A stretch of 64,000 nt of DNA from Leptidea sinapis (taxonomy: Eukaryota; Arthropoda; Insecta; Lepidoptera; Pieridae), in NCBI RefSeq assembly GCF_905404315.1, contig NC_066283.1, positions 5,952,001 through 6,016,000 of the forward strand, given 5' to 3'. Positions within the stretch are counted from its first letter, which is position 1; the number at the start of each line of letters is the position of its first letter. Under the pieces are notes generated by a model that worked only from the letters and a program-made list of their open reading frames with translations, searched no databases and had not been told where the DNA came from. The position numbers and the translations under genes were made by a program. This document shows positions 1 through 11,449 of this stretch, piece after piece.

Positions 1-5
1 TTATA

Positions 6-320
6 CTAGCTGTCCCAGCAAACGTTGCATTGCCGATATTAAAATCGCGATTCAAAAGTAACTGTTGATCGTAGATGGGTGAAAATTGAAGTTGTATGTA
101 TTTTTAATACTGACTTATAATCAAACAAAAAAAAAATATATCAATTAATTTAAAAAAAAAATTCGTGTGGACCACCCGTTAACATTTAGGGGGATGAAAC
201 ATAGATGTTGTCCGATTCTCAGACCTACCAAATATGCACTCAAGATTTCAAGAGAATCGGTCAAGCCGTTTCGGAGGAGTTCAAAGTTTAACACCATGAC
301 ACGAGAATTTTATATATGCG
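6..320 (-). mobile_element. Helitron-like non-autonomous element, minus orientation
   Basis: Read on the minus strand it ends with aacgtttgctgggacag then CTAG followed by T, and starts near tcgcatatataaaattctcg. This is the layout of the dispersed Helitron-like copies elsewhere in the window. A second copy is at 9466-9780. The 5' limit is approximate. Confidence 0.55.
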
Positions 321-1107
321 ATTATCTTTTAGCAGACAGTAATTAGTTATAGGAATTAGATACAAATTATTGATTTAACAATAGATATTGATTAATAATT
401 TTAAGTTATATTTTACTTTTAGGTAAGTAATTTCTTATCATAAACTTTTTTCTCCCACTTTTTTAGACTTACCTTATAATTTCAATAATTATAACTTAAA
501 AAAAATTTTTTGTTTCGTTCTACTAACTATTCATAAGTTTCCATTTTTATTATTATTTATACTATAAATCATTTACAGAAAGAATCTTAAAAGCTAACAT
601 AGTCCCGCGAAACTGTTTGGACAGTTTGTCTGCAGGATCAAGTCTCTTGTAATACATTAATGCTTATCAGAACATTGATTTTATACAAGTGTAATTAACA
701 AATATTGATAAAAATATAATAAAAAATCTAATTTTAATGTTGATGATGTACGCCACTTTCAGTGGGTCCCAAAATACATGCATATTCGCCAACCTCCTTT
801 CAATATTACTTCACGACAAACGCCACGTGTTCACATGACAGTAACTTAATAGTTTCCCCGTCACGCCCAGTACCGTGACGCGTTCGTATTAAATGCACTC
901 TTCCTAGAAAGTGATTCGCACACTACGCATTGTATTACTTAGAGATCATAACGTTAAGAACGAACTTGCTGTTGTAGTTCTAGATAAAAATTGACCATCG
1001 AGAGAAGAAGTATAGGACTTACCTCGAAAAGACATCCTTTACTTTGACCAAAAGTTCTCTAAAAAAAAAAATTGAAGTAGGCCTTACTTTGCGGAAATCC
1101 ATAATTA

Positions 1108-1337
1108 TATAAATGATTTGAGTTTTCTTTAGTGTTAATTCCGCCAATATTTGTCTTTGAACAATTCGACACTTGTTTCGCCTCTACACGAGGCGCCAAA
1201 ATTTTAGTCTCGTGCCAGATTTTGGCGTCAACACAACACGTCCTGACGATGCCTCGTGTAGAGGCGAAACACGTGTCGAATTGTTTAAAGACAAATATTG
1301 GCGGAATTAACACTAAAGAAAACTCAAATCATTTATA
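1108..1337. repeat. Long hairpin: 87-bp inverted arms
   Basis: The arms 1108-1194 and 1251-1337 are reverse complements with two mismatches, around a 56-base spacer. The spacer holds a smaller palindrome built on gccaaaat/attttggc. Both strands therefore show the same short ORF theme (MLIPPIFVF), which is a by-product of the palindrome. Confidence 0.95.
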
Positions 1338-1400
1338 CAAAAGTCCTCTGTAAATTGGAATATTGATGATTTTGAGAAATGATGACAGACTCGCCCATGA

Positions 1401-1989
1401 AGGGTTCCGTAGCATCAAGTAACATAATATAAAAGTAAAAAGTATATAGTAAGGAAAATGATATACATTATTTAAATGGAAAAGGCAAAAAATCTTTGCT
1501 CGAAATCATACAGTGCAAATGAGCTCTCATCATTTATACGTATTAAAAAAAACTACTTACTAGATCTAGAAACCATGGTAATGTATATCATATATATTTT
1601 CTTTTGTTTTATCATTCTCTTATTTTAGAAGTTACAGGGGGTGGGGGGGAGACACACATATAACAACTTTTTAAGTGTCTCACGCGCAAACTATTCAGTT
1701 TAGAAAAAACAATAATATTAGAAACCTCAATATCATTTTTGAAGACCTATCTATCCCCCTACACCAATACCCACGTAAGGGTTCGATGAAAATAAATTTT
1801 TGTTTCAGTTGTAAGTATGCGGAACCCCAATTTATTGTTTTATTTTCTAATAAAACATCTAATTACCAAGTTTCAACAGTATAGTACTTATAGTTTTGGA
1901 AAAAAAGTGGCTGTGACATACACGGACAGACAGACAGACATGACGAATCCATAAGGGTTCCATTTTCTGCCATTTGGCTACGGAACCCT
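1401..1989. mobile_element. 589-bp TIR element (agggttccgtagc ends)
   Basis: Ends are agggttccgtagc at 1401 and gctacggaaccct up to 1989, a perfect 13-bp inverted repeat. It contains a gacagacagacagaca run and no credible transposase. No clear target duplication was seen. It looks like a non-autonomous DNA transposon. Confidence 0.7.
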
Positions 1990-2707
1990 AAAAATGACAC
2001 TTATTATGCAATTTACAACTTACCACAATTACGGGAAAGATGCGCTTTATTGAGATGAAGTGGCAAACAAATCGATGCAACAATAATATTGAATCGTTTT
2101 AAGTTACTGAATAGATAAAATGATAAATGTAAGTAAATCAGAAAAAACCTCAAAGGATATTCAGTGCATATTATAAGCTTTTTAACTTATTAAAAACGCA
2201 GCTTTTTTAGCAATAAAAGCGGGATTCTTCCTGATATTAAGACACCAAATCAGACAAAAAAGTAGGCTATGTCTTTTGCCAAGCTCTAGTCTATCGCTGT
2301 ACCAAATTTCATCATAATCGGTTCAGTAGCTCCGGCGTAAAAGCGTAACTAACAAACTTACATTCACATTTATTATAAAGATTATAAGGATTACTGAATC
2401 TACCATATTATGTTCGGAAAAAGTAGAGCTCGTAAGAAGAACATACAAGATACGGCCACACTCCTTTCAATCAAATAGATTATTTTACAATTATGTATAT
2501 TACAGCATAACAAATTAGTTTCTAAGGTGACCCAGCAATCTTGACCGATCAGCTGATCTTTCTGTTCTGATATAAGTGCCATGCATGCATTCATATTGGC
2601 TTTCCGGCTTTCCCATAAATTTCTTCATGCTCGTTGAGTAATTTTGTGAAAAGCGCTGTACTTCGTTGACATACGTGACGTTGACGATGACGTAAGAAAG
2701 ACTCTAA

Positions 2708-2876
2708 GGGTATGTTCCGATATGCACTACGACCACTGTACAGTGTGACGTCAATTTAGTATACCGTTCCTTTATAGCCAGTTATACTGGTTACTATTTA
2801 AAACCGAACGCAATCCCGTATACTGTCAGCCGCATTTTTTGACGCAACATTCAAATGAGTGTATTAAAGTTTTCTA
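2708..2876 (+). mobile_element. Left part of a Harbinger-like MITE, truncated
   Basis: Begins gggtatgttccgatatgc, like the MITE at 12169, and runs with it until 2876, where the duplicated block ends. The right terminus is absent, so this copy is broken. Confidence 0.8.
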
Positions 2877-3228
2877 TAATATAAGATTCTTTGAAGGTAT
2901 CTTTCAGATGCACGTGCATGACAAATCCAGTTAATACTTTCTCCTTGTACAAAGCATTATTAGGTACTTTAATTTTCTGCCACAGCCCACAGGGGTTATC
3001 ACCCACCTTAACATTCTCTGCATGCAAATGTAATGAAATTACCCACAAATCTCGTTACGTTTGAGGCTTTGCCAAGTCGTATAGTAATTAGATTCAAGGA
3101 AAATTCATGACTTTTTAACATATCTACCGAAAGCAAAGCGGCTGATTTTTATATTTTTTCATGAGAAAAAGTGCTTTGAGAAGAAAATAGCATGACTTTC
3201 ATCTGAGGGTCTTCTCTATTACAATGCT
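2877..3228. other. No gene or known repeat seen
   Basis: AT-rich unique sequence directly after the duplication breakpoint. The longest open frame, about 65 codons on the minus strand, has no recognisable content. Confidence 0.5.
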
Positions 3229-3352
3229 GGTCCATTCAGGATTCTTGAAAGACCCAACATTCTGAGCGGCATCGCGTACTTTGAGACACAAGATGCCCAG
3301 CCCAATTACTAGCTACGGCGCCCTTCACACCAAAACACAATAATGCTGACAT
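3229..3352 (-). repeat. SINE-X fragment, degenerate
   Basis: Matches the minus strand of the 300-bp family: aggattcttgaaagaccc, attctgagcggcat, ctacggcgcccttc. It is clearly more diverged than the copies at 23345 or 37340. Confidence 0.65.
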
Positions 3353-3599
3353 AAAAATCCACTGGTTATCCAGAGGTACAATTAATTAATTTTTATACAT
3401 TTTATTATGATTGCATTTGGTTTGCAATTTGCATCCAGTTGTTGGTAAAGATTCTATACTTTGCATATTTACGATGGTGGTAAAAGGTTTTTAACTTTGT
3501 GCAAAATATTCTAGTGATGCCAAATTCATGTTCAAAGATTTTCTTTTACCCGAATACATAGTAAATAGTATATAGCATAAATATTTATAAAAACAGGGT

Positions 3600-3840
3600 G
3601 CGTAGCGCAATAAGTAACCATTGACTCTCATCAAGGTACCTTCGGTTCGATTCCCACCACGTAGTAATGCCTAATCGAACGCCTTCGAGCCTAACCCTCT
3701 TATTCATAATGGTCCGCTAACTTTAAACAGCCGCTAAGGAGTGTTATTTCTCACTCTGACTTAGGTAAATAGAAGAAGACAGAGTGAGAATTAGCAATGC
3801 TTTAAGTTAGCAGACTATTATGAATAAGGGGGTAAGAATC
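3600..3840. repeat. tRNA-like segment next to a foldback
   Basis: 3605-3660 has a weak tRNA-like pattern (gcgcaataagtaacc, then ggttcgattcccacc). From 3696 the text cttattcataatggtccg and further bases return inverted at 3778-3840 around a 20-base loop, with an internal gap in one arm. The origin is unknown; possibly a tRNA-derived SINE beside a foldback element. Confidence 0.45.
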
Positions 3841-4240
3841 AGCTCGGTTAATCGGCATCGTAGAACGTTTCAACCAATTGAACCAAACATGTTTCGTGTC
3901 TACACGAGATTCCTTAGGAGATATTGATTCGCCGAATTGTAGATAATTGCATATTAGACATTGAATTGAGATGTAGCTCTGTAAACTGTAAACAATTTCT
4001 TTTTTGAAGCATTTGCTGGAGACGCCTATGACGTCGGTGGTATCATCTAAGATAGCTTTGTTACTACATACATAGTTATAGGTAAGATGTGCTTGAGTCG
4101 TGAGGAAGCGAGAGGCGAGAGCGGTTTGCGGCGGAAGGACACCGATTCCAAAAATAACAATTATCGTAACTAGAATAAGATTAATTAGATTGTATAAAAA
4201 TACGCAATTATTTTTATACTTTTTAGTGCACATTATATAT

Positions 4241-5323
4241 ATTGTTTTGGAATAGTGTTTTTGAAGGCAGTTGTTTTTTTGTTAAAATTTTTTTATTTTA
4301 TGATTTTTAGTGAATTTGAAGTACACTAACTAACAATTTGTCTAAATATGTGTAAATATACTAAATTTTTCAATGCAGCAATGAACGTAAGTACTTTGCA
4401 ATTTGATTAAGATAAAAAGAATCAACGAAATCGGTTGGCGCGATATTCAGTTATTCGTAAATTTATCATCTACTTTGCTATATTTATGAATAGCAAAATT
4501 TAAGACTTTTATAGTTTCCTCATGGATTCCACTGTCAGATCTGGACCAAATTACAATGGGACCACTCGGGAAGCAACAGCTTTCAAATAAAAAAAAAAGA
4601 ATTATAAAAATCGGTTCACCCAGTCGAAAGTTTTGAGGTAACAAACATATAAAAAAAGAAACTCCTCCTTTTTTGAAGTCGGTTAAAAAAATAAGTTTGT
4701 ATATTTTGAACCCCACAAGCCAAATTAAAAAGAATCATGCATTCTCTTGACTCAAACTTCTATTATATCTTTTTGAAATGGGTGGTATTTTGGTGGTATT
4801 TGGTGGTTTTATAAATGGTGGTATTTTTTACTTTCAATAATATCACATCCTGTTTTGAATTTCACACTTAAGTAACTCTATTTATATCCATAAATACTAT
4901 CAATTCATAGATATAAAAACTCTACTTAATTTCACTTTGCATTTTCAGTTTTCTTCTCCGTCCAGACAAAGTCTCTCAGATATCAACTTCAAAGTTCCAT
5001 TAAGTAAAATGTTCTAACTTGTAACGGACAGCGGAAGCATAGCGGCGCTCGGGGAAACTCAAATACTTAAGTGAAACTTGTTTCAAGTGTTTTAACAATT
5101 CAGTTTTATTGTTTACACTTTGTTTCGCTACGACCGCGCCTGTATCTTACAGATAACTCGCGACTTGAATGCAAAGTTCAGGAATGTGATAGTGATGTGA
5201 GGTAATTAAAATCGATGACCATAATCATGAGTGTGTCGATAAATTTAAACAATACATTGAACATTGAACATCGAAATACGGTTTTGCAGTGATATTAAAA
5301 GAGGTTAACCTCTGACCCCGAAA
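4241..5323. other. Mostly unannotated; LINE-B-like scrap inside
   Basis: 4765-4870 resembles the LINE-B 3' tail (gggtggtattttggtgg, actttcaata, atcacatcctgttttgaat). 5030-5211 is less AT-rich, free of recognised repeats and ends at gtgaggtaatt; it could be a non-coding 5' exon, but nothing proves transcription. Confidence 0.35.
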
Positions 5324-5740
5324 CTAGTTAAAGCTGTATCTTCGTGGTAGTGGTGGTTTTCTTTTTACCTCAAAATTGCTTAGTGTGTAGATAAAAGTCT
5401 TCTCATGAATCTTATTGTAAAGCTTAGAGGAGAGAGCATCATATTGACGTTTCGCGAAGGCCGTTTTACATTTTATTATGGGACATATTTGGATGCGGCG
5501 TCGTTCAAGAACAGTCACGTTGAGGGATAGGGTCGCATATTTTCTTAATACACTCCGAAGAATATATAGTAGCCGGACCGTTAAAACTTGGCATTCTGAG
5601 TAAACTAGGTTGGTGGAGTATCGGATAGGTTTATAAAGCATTATCTTTAGAATAGCTCCTTGAGCTCTTTCCAGACTTAACATATAAGTTACGCGGGCTC
5701 CACCCCACAATGCTTCAAGTTTACCATTTAACACTAGGTT
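5324..5740 (-). pseudogene. LINE reverse-transcriptase C-terminus remnant
   Basis: The minus-strand frame reads ALWGGARVTYMLSLERAQ, LYKPIRYSTNLVYSECQVL, KRQYDALSSKLYNKIHEK. I know this style of sequence from the C-terminal region of lepidopteran non-LTR reverse transcriptases. It lacks any catalytic domain, so it is a 5'-truncated dead copy. Confidence 0.6.
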
Positions 5741-6621
5741 AAAATGATAATAAAAGTATTTTATAATTTTTTTTCATCATTTTAATCTAATAATTAAATG
5801 TAATTTTTTTTTTGCCCCTAAAACACATGTTTAAAACTTTTTTCGCCATTTCTCGCGCTTGGGGTTGAATAAAAACTCGTTTTTTTGGAACGGAACGCGG
5901 TGACTCGGATCTGTTATTATTAAAATCGAGATGCCCCGCCTTTTTCGTTTAAGCTGCCCGCGCCGGCTGCTCAGCTGACGGTAGCTCAGGTACAAGTGAA
6001 TGAATACGTGTTCCTGCACTGAGGAGGAAATTAGAGCCCGGGTCGTTAGAGTATTCGATACGATTAAGACTGACACGACGGTGTTACAACATTGTCGCGA
6101 AACGTTGCAATAAATGTATCGGAGTCAGTGGCGGTCATGCTCCTCTTCCCCAACACCCATCGCCACGCTAACTGTAAGATTACCAAAAACCCCTGACTTA
6201 ATACATAATGTTAATTATACAAAATATATGATGTAAATACCTTACGCATGTACAATAAACAACTAGACTCGCGATCATGCGCATAATATTTCAATAAAAA
6301 GTGTTTTTGTTCAGTTGTGTTGCGACCGCGCTTTGAAAAGAACACCACGCAATGCTAAAGTGTTTTGTTAAAAACTATATAACAGTATATCTAAACTCAA
6401 AAAGGCTGGAGTGTAGTATTTAAGTGCATTTTAAATTAATAAAATTGTGTAACTAACTTGACGTTTTATTCATTTTTATAAATAAACATTCCAATTGCTA
6501 AAAATCTGTCTCGCGCGTGACGTTTGTTACAACTTCTTAAGATCGTATACAATAGAATTTGAGCATTACTGCCAACGAAATAAGGTGCTAATTTCAATGA
6601 ATGTTTTACGTATAAGTTATA
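5741..6621. other. Gene-free; CpG-richer patch at about 5850-6180
   Basis: Around 5930-6080 several CG-rich blocks occur (gcccgcgccggctgctcag, agcccgggtcgttag) in otherwise AT-rich DNA. There is no supported coding frame. It could be a promoter or an old repeat; I cannot decide. Confidence 0.3.
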
Positions 6622-6978
6622 TCTATACTAATATTATAAAGCTGCAGTGTTTGTTTGTTTGTTTGTTTGAACGCGCTAATCTCTGGTACTACTGGTCCGA
6701 ATTGAATGATTCTTTCAGTGTTGGGTAGTCCATTTATCGAGGAAGGCTAGGTTAGGCTATAGGCTATGTTTTTTTTTCAAAATTAGGGATCCGTAATAAA
6801 ATTGCTATTTTGTAACACAAGGTGTAAAATCGAAAACCTATTTTTGCGTGCGCTGCAAAAACTATTGACAATAGAACAAAATGATGTACAGGCTATAATT
6901 ACTTACTTATTATTACTTATAAAACTATCGCGTGAATTATACTCTATATGGCAAAACAACGTTTGCCGGGTCAGCTAG
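6622..6978 (+). mobile_element. Non-autonomous Helitron with textbook ends
   Basis: Starts TCTATACTAATATTATAAAG directly after an A and ends CTAG directly before a T, the Helitron A^T insertion pattern. Eleven bases upstream of CTAG, ggcaaa-acaacg-tttgcc forms the expected 3' hairpin. A (gttt)n run lies at 6650-6668. At 357 bp it carries no Rep/helicase gene. Confidence 0.85.
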
Positions 6979-8147
6979 TACGTATATACAACGCCACTTG
7001 CATTTTCGACGACCTTTTAATAGGTGATTGGAATTCTAGTTGCTTATTAATTTAATAAGATTTAATCCTTTGAAAAGGTTTCTATTTAGAAGATAAATAC
7101 AACATTTAACGGATTTTACTCAACATTAAATATTTAATCCCCCAAATTTACCAAAATATACACTGAAATTGGCGCATCAATCACTCAGAATGTATTTTCC
7201 ATTTATTTGTTTTCAAAAGCGCTCACAGCGAGCGTTGAATGACCAATCTTTTAGCAGTACTGACCTTGTATTTATGAATAGACCTCTAAGCCTACTGCAC
7301 TAGATTCACGCTTTGAGAGTTCAGCCTTTATACATTTAGTAGAAGCTGCGTTGAAATTAATGAAGAAACATTGAGGTTTTTGGAATTTATGTTAGGCGTT
7401 ATAACTCAAAGAAAAATAAAGATAAAAGCGGTAGCTTTATTGTTCAAAATGGCCGCTGGTGGCCACAGCTCTTTTTGAAGTAAAAACTTCATTAACTGCA
7501 TTCGGCACTTTTTGGATAGGTGAAATCTAGTGAGTTCGCGTCACTGAAATGCTTATAGCAGTATACCTGTAGCTATACAGCTGACGTATTGTCCAACATT
7601 AGTACTGTGTATATCTTATAAGTGAAATCGAATGGATTTAGTGAAAAGTTCAATGTTGATCTGTTCCTAAAGGATAATCAACGGGCACCCTGTTTCTTTG
7701 CTATTCCTGAGACTCTGCTGTCCGTCCATCTGTCAGCATCTGCCTGTATATCACAAACCCCTATTGTAGATAGCTGAAATCTTAGATCAATTATACGTCT
7801 AGATAAAAACCTGTGAAAACGTTGAAAAATAATTGAGGTTGACAGTTAACCTCTATTTTGAGAACTGCACGCATACTAACATAAAATGACATACGAATCG
7901 CAAATGTAAGACGTAGCTTGTCACGCGCACTAAAGTAACAAACCTGGCCTGTTTTCATCGGTTGTCTAGCAGCAAGAGGTTGTATCTAGAAGTATAATAT
8001 CTAAGGCTGAAATTATGACATAATGAAAAACATAATGCCGCATTTTAAACGGCTGCCATACAAATTATTAAAAAAAAATGTTTCTTTGGCAAATGTTTTA
8101 AAAATACGTGGTACTATATGTTAAAAAATTGTTGTTTTTAAAGTGAT
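6979..8147. other. Gene-free; diverged repeat at about 7740-7960
   Basis: 7740-7960 matches 18790-18960 in reverse complement (shared blocks such as gtagcttgtcacgcgcac and tctattttgag), so it belongs to a dispersed family. I recognise nothing else. Confidence 0.45.
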
Positions 8148-8455
8148 AACCCTCACTTCTGGGATTAATTACACGAATAAAACTGAAAACAAAATTTATG
8201 AACGATGCTTTGTTCAACTCTCAGGTTGTGGCTTCATCTACAGGATCTACTTTACAGTTGATAACCTGCTCAACCCCAATATTTGCATATTAGGAAATTG
8301 ACTTGAGATGTCGCTCTTGTAAATTTAAACAATTTGTTATGTTTTTAAAGTGATATCTCTCACTTCTGCGATTAATTACACAAATAAAACTGAAAACAAA
8401 ATTTTATGAATGCGACATCTCGCGTTTCGGCTCTTTCCAACTGAGCCAACCGTTC
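8148..8455 (-). repeat. SINE-1 copies, degenerate
   Basis: Two overlapping partial copies: the block gataaccctcacttctggg is repeated at 8341 as gatatctctcacttctgcg. A damaged tRNA-like head at 8406-8455 ends ccaaccgttcgag. The order matches the minus strand of SINE-1 at 16945-17283. Confidence 0.7.
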
Positions 8456-8745
8456 GAGTGACGTATCGTTGATAAAATCTTGTACTATACTATATCTTGT
8501 TTGATGGTACGGAATCCATTGAGAGCTATTCTGACTCACGCTTCACCGGTTTTTTATTAAGTAAAGAAGAATGGCGAGAATGGACCCACATAATTGAAAA
8601 ATTAAGGAACCATCGTACAAATACAAGTTTATATTAATTATAAACATGAGCTTATACGATAAATAATATTGTATTAATATAAAAAATATTGAGGCACTAA
8701 CATATGGGAGTCAAAACAAATAAATGATTATAATTTATTAAAAAA

Positions 8746-9187
8746 CTAGTGGACCCAACAGACGTTGTCCTGTACACATGTTTTAAATTTGAAAAATCGG
8801 TCCAGCCGTTAGGAGCAGTTCACTAACATACACATGAGCAGGAGAATTATATTATATGGGCGGAATTGAGAATCTAAACCAATCTCAAATTCACTGAAAC
8901 AAACAAAAAAGTCATCAAAATCAGTCCAGCCGTTTAGGAGGTAGTTTAATTGTGAATCTAAACCATTTTCGAATCCACCTGAAGACACACACCAATCTCA
9001 AATTCACTGGAACACACAAAAATATCATCAAAATCGGTCCAGCCGTTTAGGAGGTAGTTCAATTGTGAATCTAAACCATCCTCGATTCCCCTTGAACTCA
9101 CATAAAAAATTTCATCAAAATCGGTCCAGCCGTCTAGGAGGAGTTCAGTGACATACACACGCAGACAAGAATCATATAAATAAAGAT
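8746..9187 (-). mobile_element. Helitron-like element with internal tandem repeats
   Basis: On the minus strand it ends caacgtctgttgggtcca then CTAG and T. Inside, a block starting aatctaaaccat recurs at 8871, 8955 and 9068, each followed by tcatcaaaatcggtccagcc (with slight changes). Units are 84 and 113 bases long because of a small indel. Confidence 0.65.
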
Positions 9188-9465
9188 AAGTCAGCTTTCA
9201 CTAACGGAACGTTTTGTGCAATTGGCATCTACATTTTTTGACAATATGACAATTTTTTTTAAGGATTGTCTGACACCATCAGACTATCTATAGTCTATAC
9301 CTTAGCAAATCAGTAATTCACAATAAGATTCAATAAGATTATTGTCGTTTCTTGATAAGTACTAAAATCAGTAAGTATCTTTAAAAGATTCGATATATGC
9401 TTGAAGAAATGAATTGTGAATCCTTAATTATTAGCTGCTGGTCTATCTTCCACATTTATATTATA

Positions 9466-9780
9466 CTAGCTGTCCCAGCAAACGTTGCATTGCCGATATT
9501 AAAATCGCGATTCAAAAGTAACTGTTGATTGTAGATGGGTGAAAATTGAAGTTGTATGTATTTTTAATACTGACTTATAATCAAACAAAAAAAAAATATA
9601 TCAATTAATTTAAAAAAAAAATTCGTGTGGACCACCCGTTAACATTTAGGGGGATGAAACATAGATGTTGTCCGATTCTCAGACCTACCAAATATGCACT
9701 CAAGATTTCAAGAGAATCGGTCAAGCCGTTTCGGAGGAGTTCAAAGTTTAACACCATGACACGAGAATTTTATATATGCG
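9466..9780 (-). mobile_element. Helitron-like element, duplicate copy
   Basis: The same element as at 6-320, carried in the second 2.88 kb block; it differs by one base at 9527. Confidence 0.55.
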
Positions 9781-10567
9781 ATTATCTTTTAGCAGACAGT
9801 AATTAGTTATAGGAATTAGATACAAATTATTGATTTAACAATAGATATTGATTAATAATTTTAAGTTATATTTTACTTTTAGGTAAGTAATTTCTTATCA
9901 TAAACTTTTTTCTCCCACTTTTTTAGACTTACCTTATAATTTCAATAATTATAACTTAAAAAAAATTTTTTGTTTCGTTCTACTAACTATTCATAAGTTT
10001 CCATTTTTATTATTATTTATACTATAAATCATTTACAGAAAGAATCTTAAAAGCTAACATAGTCCCGCGAAACTGTTTGGACAGTTTGTCTGCAGGATCA
10101 AGTCTCTTGTAATACATTAATGCTTATCAGAACATTGATTTTATACAAGTGTAATTAACAAATATTGATAAAAATATAATAAAAAATCTAATTTTAATGT
10201 TGATGATGTACGCCACTTTCAGTGGGTCCCAAAATACATGCATATTCGCCAACCTCCTTTCAATATTACTTCACGACAAACGCCACGTGTTCACATGACA
10301 GTAACTTAATAGTTTCCCCGTCACGCCCAGTACCGTGACGCGTTCGTATTAAATGCACTCTTCCTAGAAAGTGATTCGCACACTACGCATTGTATTACTT
10401 AGAGATCATAACGTTAAGAACGAACTTGCTGTTGTAGTTCTAGATAAAAATTGACCATCGAGAGAAGAAGTATAGGACTTACCTCGAAAAGACATCCTTT
10501 ACTTTGACCAAAAGTTCTCTAAAAAAAAAAATTGAAGTAGGCCTTACTTTGCGGAAATCCATAATTA

Positions 10568-10797
10568 TATAAATGATTTGAGTTTTCTTTAGTGTTAATT
10601 CCGCCAATATTTGTCTTTGAACAATTCGACACTTGTTTCGCCTCTACACGAGGCGCCAAAATTTTAGTCTCGTGCCAGATTTTGGCGTCAACACAACACG
10701 TCCTGACGATGCCTCGTGTAGAGGCGAAACACGTGTCGAATTGTTTAAAGACAAATATTGGCGGAATTAACACTAAAGAAAACTCAAATCATTTATA
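10568..10797. repeat. Long hairpin, duplicate copy
   Basis: Identical in layout to 1108-1337: arms 10568-10654 and 10711-10797. I saw no base change between the two copies across the arms. Confidence 0.95.
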
Positions 10798-10860
10798 CAA
10801 AAGTCCTCTGTAAATTGGAATATTGATGATTTTGAGAAATGATGACAGACTCGCCCATGA

Positions 10861-11449
10861 AGGGTTCCGTAGCATCAAGTAACATAATATAAAAGTAAAA
10901 AGTATATAGTAAGGAAAATGATATACATTATTTAAATGGAAAAGGCAAAAAATCTTTGCTCGAAATCATACAGTGCAAATGAGCTCTCATCATTTATACG
11001 TATTAAAAAAAACTACTTACTAGATCTAGAAACCATGGTAATGTATATCATATATATTTTCTTTTGTTTTATCATTCTCTTATTTTAGAAGTTACAGGGG
11101 GTGGGGGGAGACACACATATAACAACTTTTTAAGTGTCTCACGCGCAAACTATTCAGTTTAGAAAAAACAATAATATTAGAAACCTCAATATCATTTTTG
11201 AAGACCTATCTATCCCCCTACACCCAATACCCACGTAAGGGTTCGATGAAAATAAATTTTTGTTTCAGTTGTAAGTATGCGGAACCCCAATTTATTGTTT
11301 TATTTTCTAATAAAACATCTAATTACCACGTTTCAACAGTATAGTACTTATAGTTTTGGAAAAAAAGTGGCTGTGACATACACGGACAGACAGACAGACA
11401 TGACGAATCCATAAGGGTTCCATTTTCTGCCATTTGGCTACGGAACCCT
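10861..11449. mobile_element. 589-bp TIR element, duplicate copy
   Basis: The second copy, within the 9461-12337 block. It carries a one-base loss in the G run near 11100 and a one-base gain near 11222 relative to 1401-1989. Confidence 0.7.

Larger units (their letters stand above)
1..2876. repeat. 2.88 kb direct repeat, copy 1 (left end off the window)
   Basis: Matches 9461-12337 almost base for base. I counted about eight substitutions and three one-base indels over the length. Identity stops inside a MITE at gttttcta (2876). The block holds a Helitron-like end, a long hairpin, a 589-bp TIR element and the left part of a MITE. Confidence 0.97.

Noticed and set aside
1059..1353. Overlapping short ORFs on both strands with the same MLIPPIFVF start
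   Set aside because: They are the two readings of the inverted repeat 1108-1337; no gene-like features.
1926..1941. gacagacagacagaca run and similar short runs as CRISPR-like or functional repeats
   Set aside because: Simple microsatellites within transposons of a eukaryotic genome.
1..2876. The 2.88 kb block as one large transposon
   Set aside because: It contains several independent elements and the right break lies inside a MITE; no matching termini or target duplication.
3802..4233. Minus-strand 143-codon ORF with hydrophobic N-terminus
   Set aside because: It overlaps foldback and repeat sequence and shows no domain; likely chance or repeat-derived.
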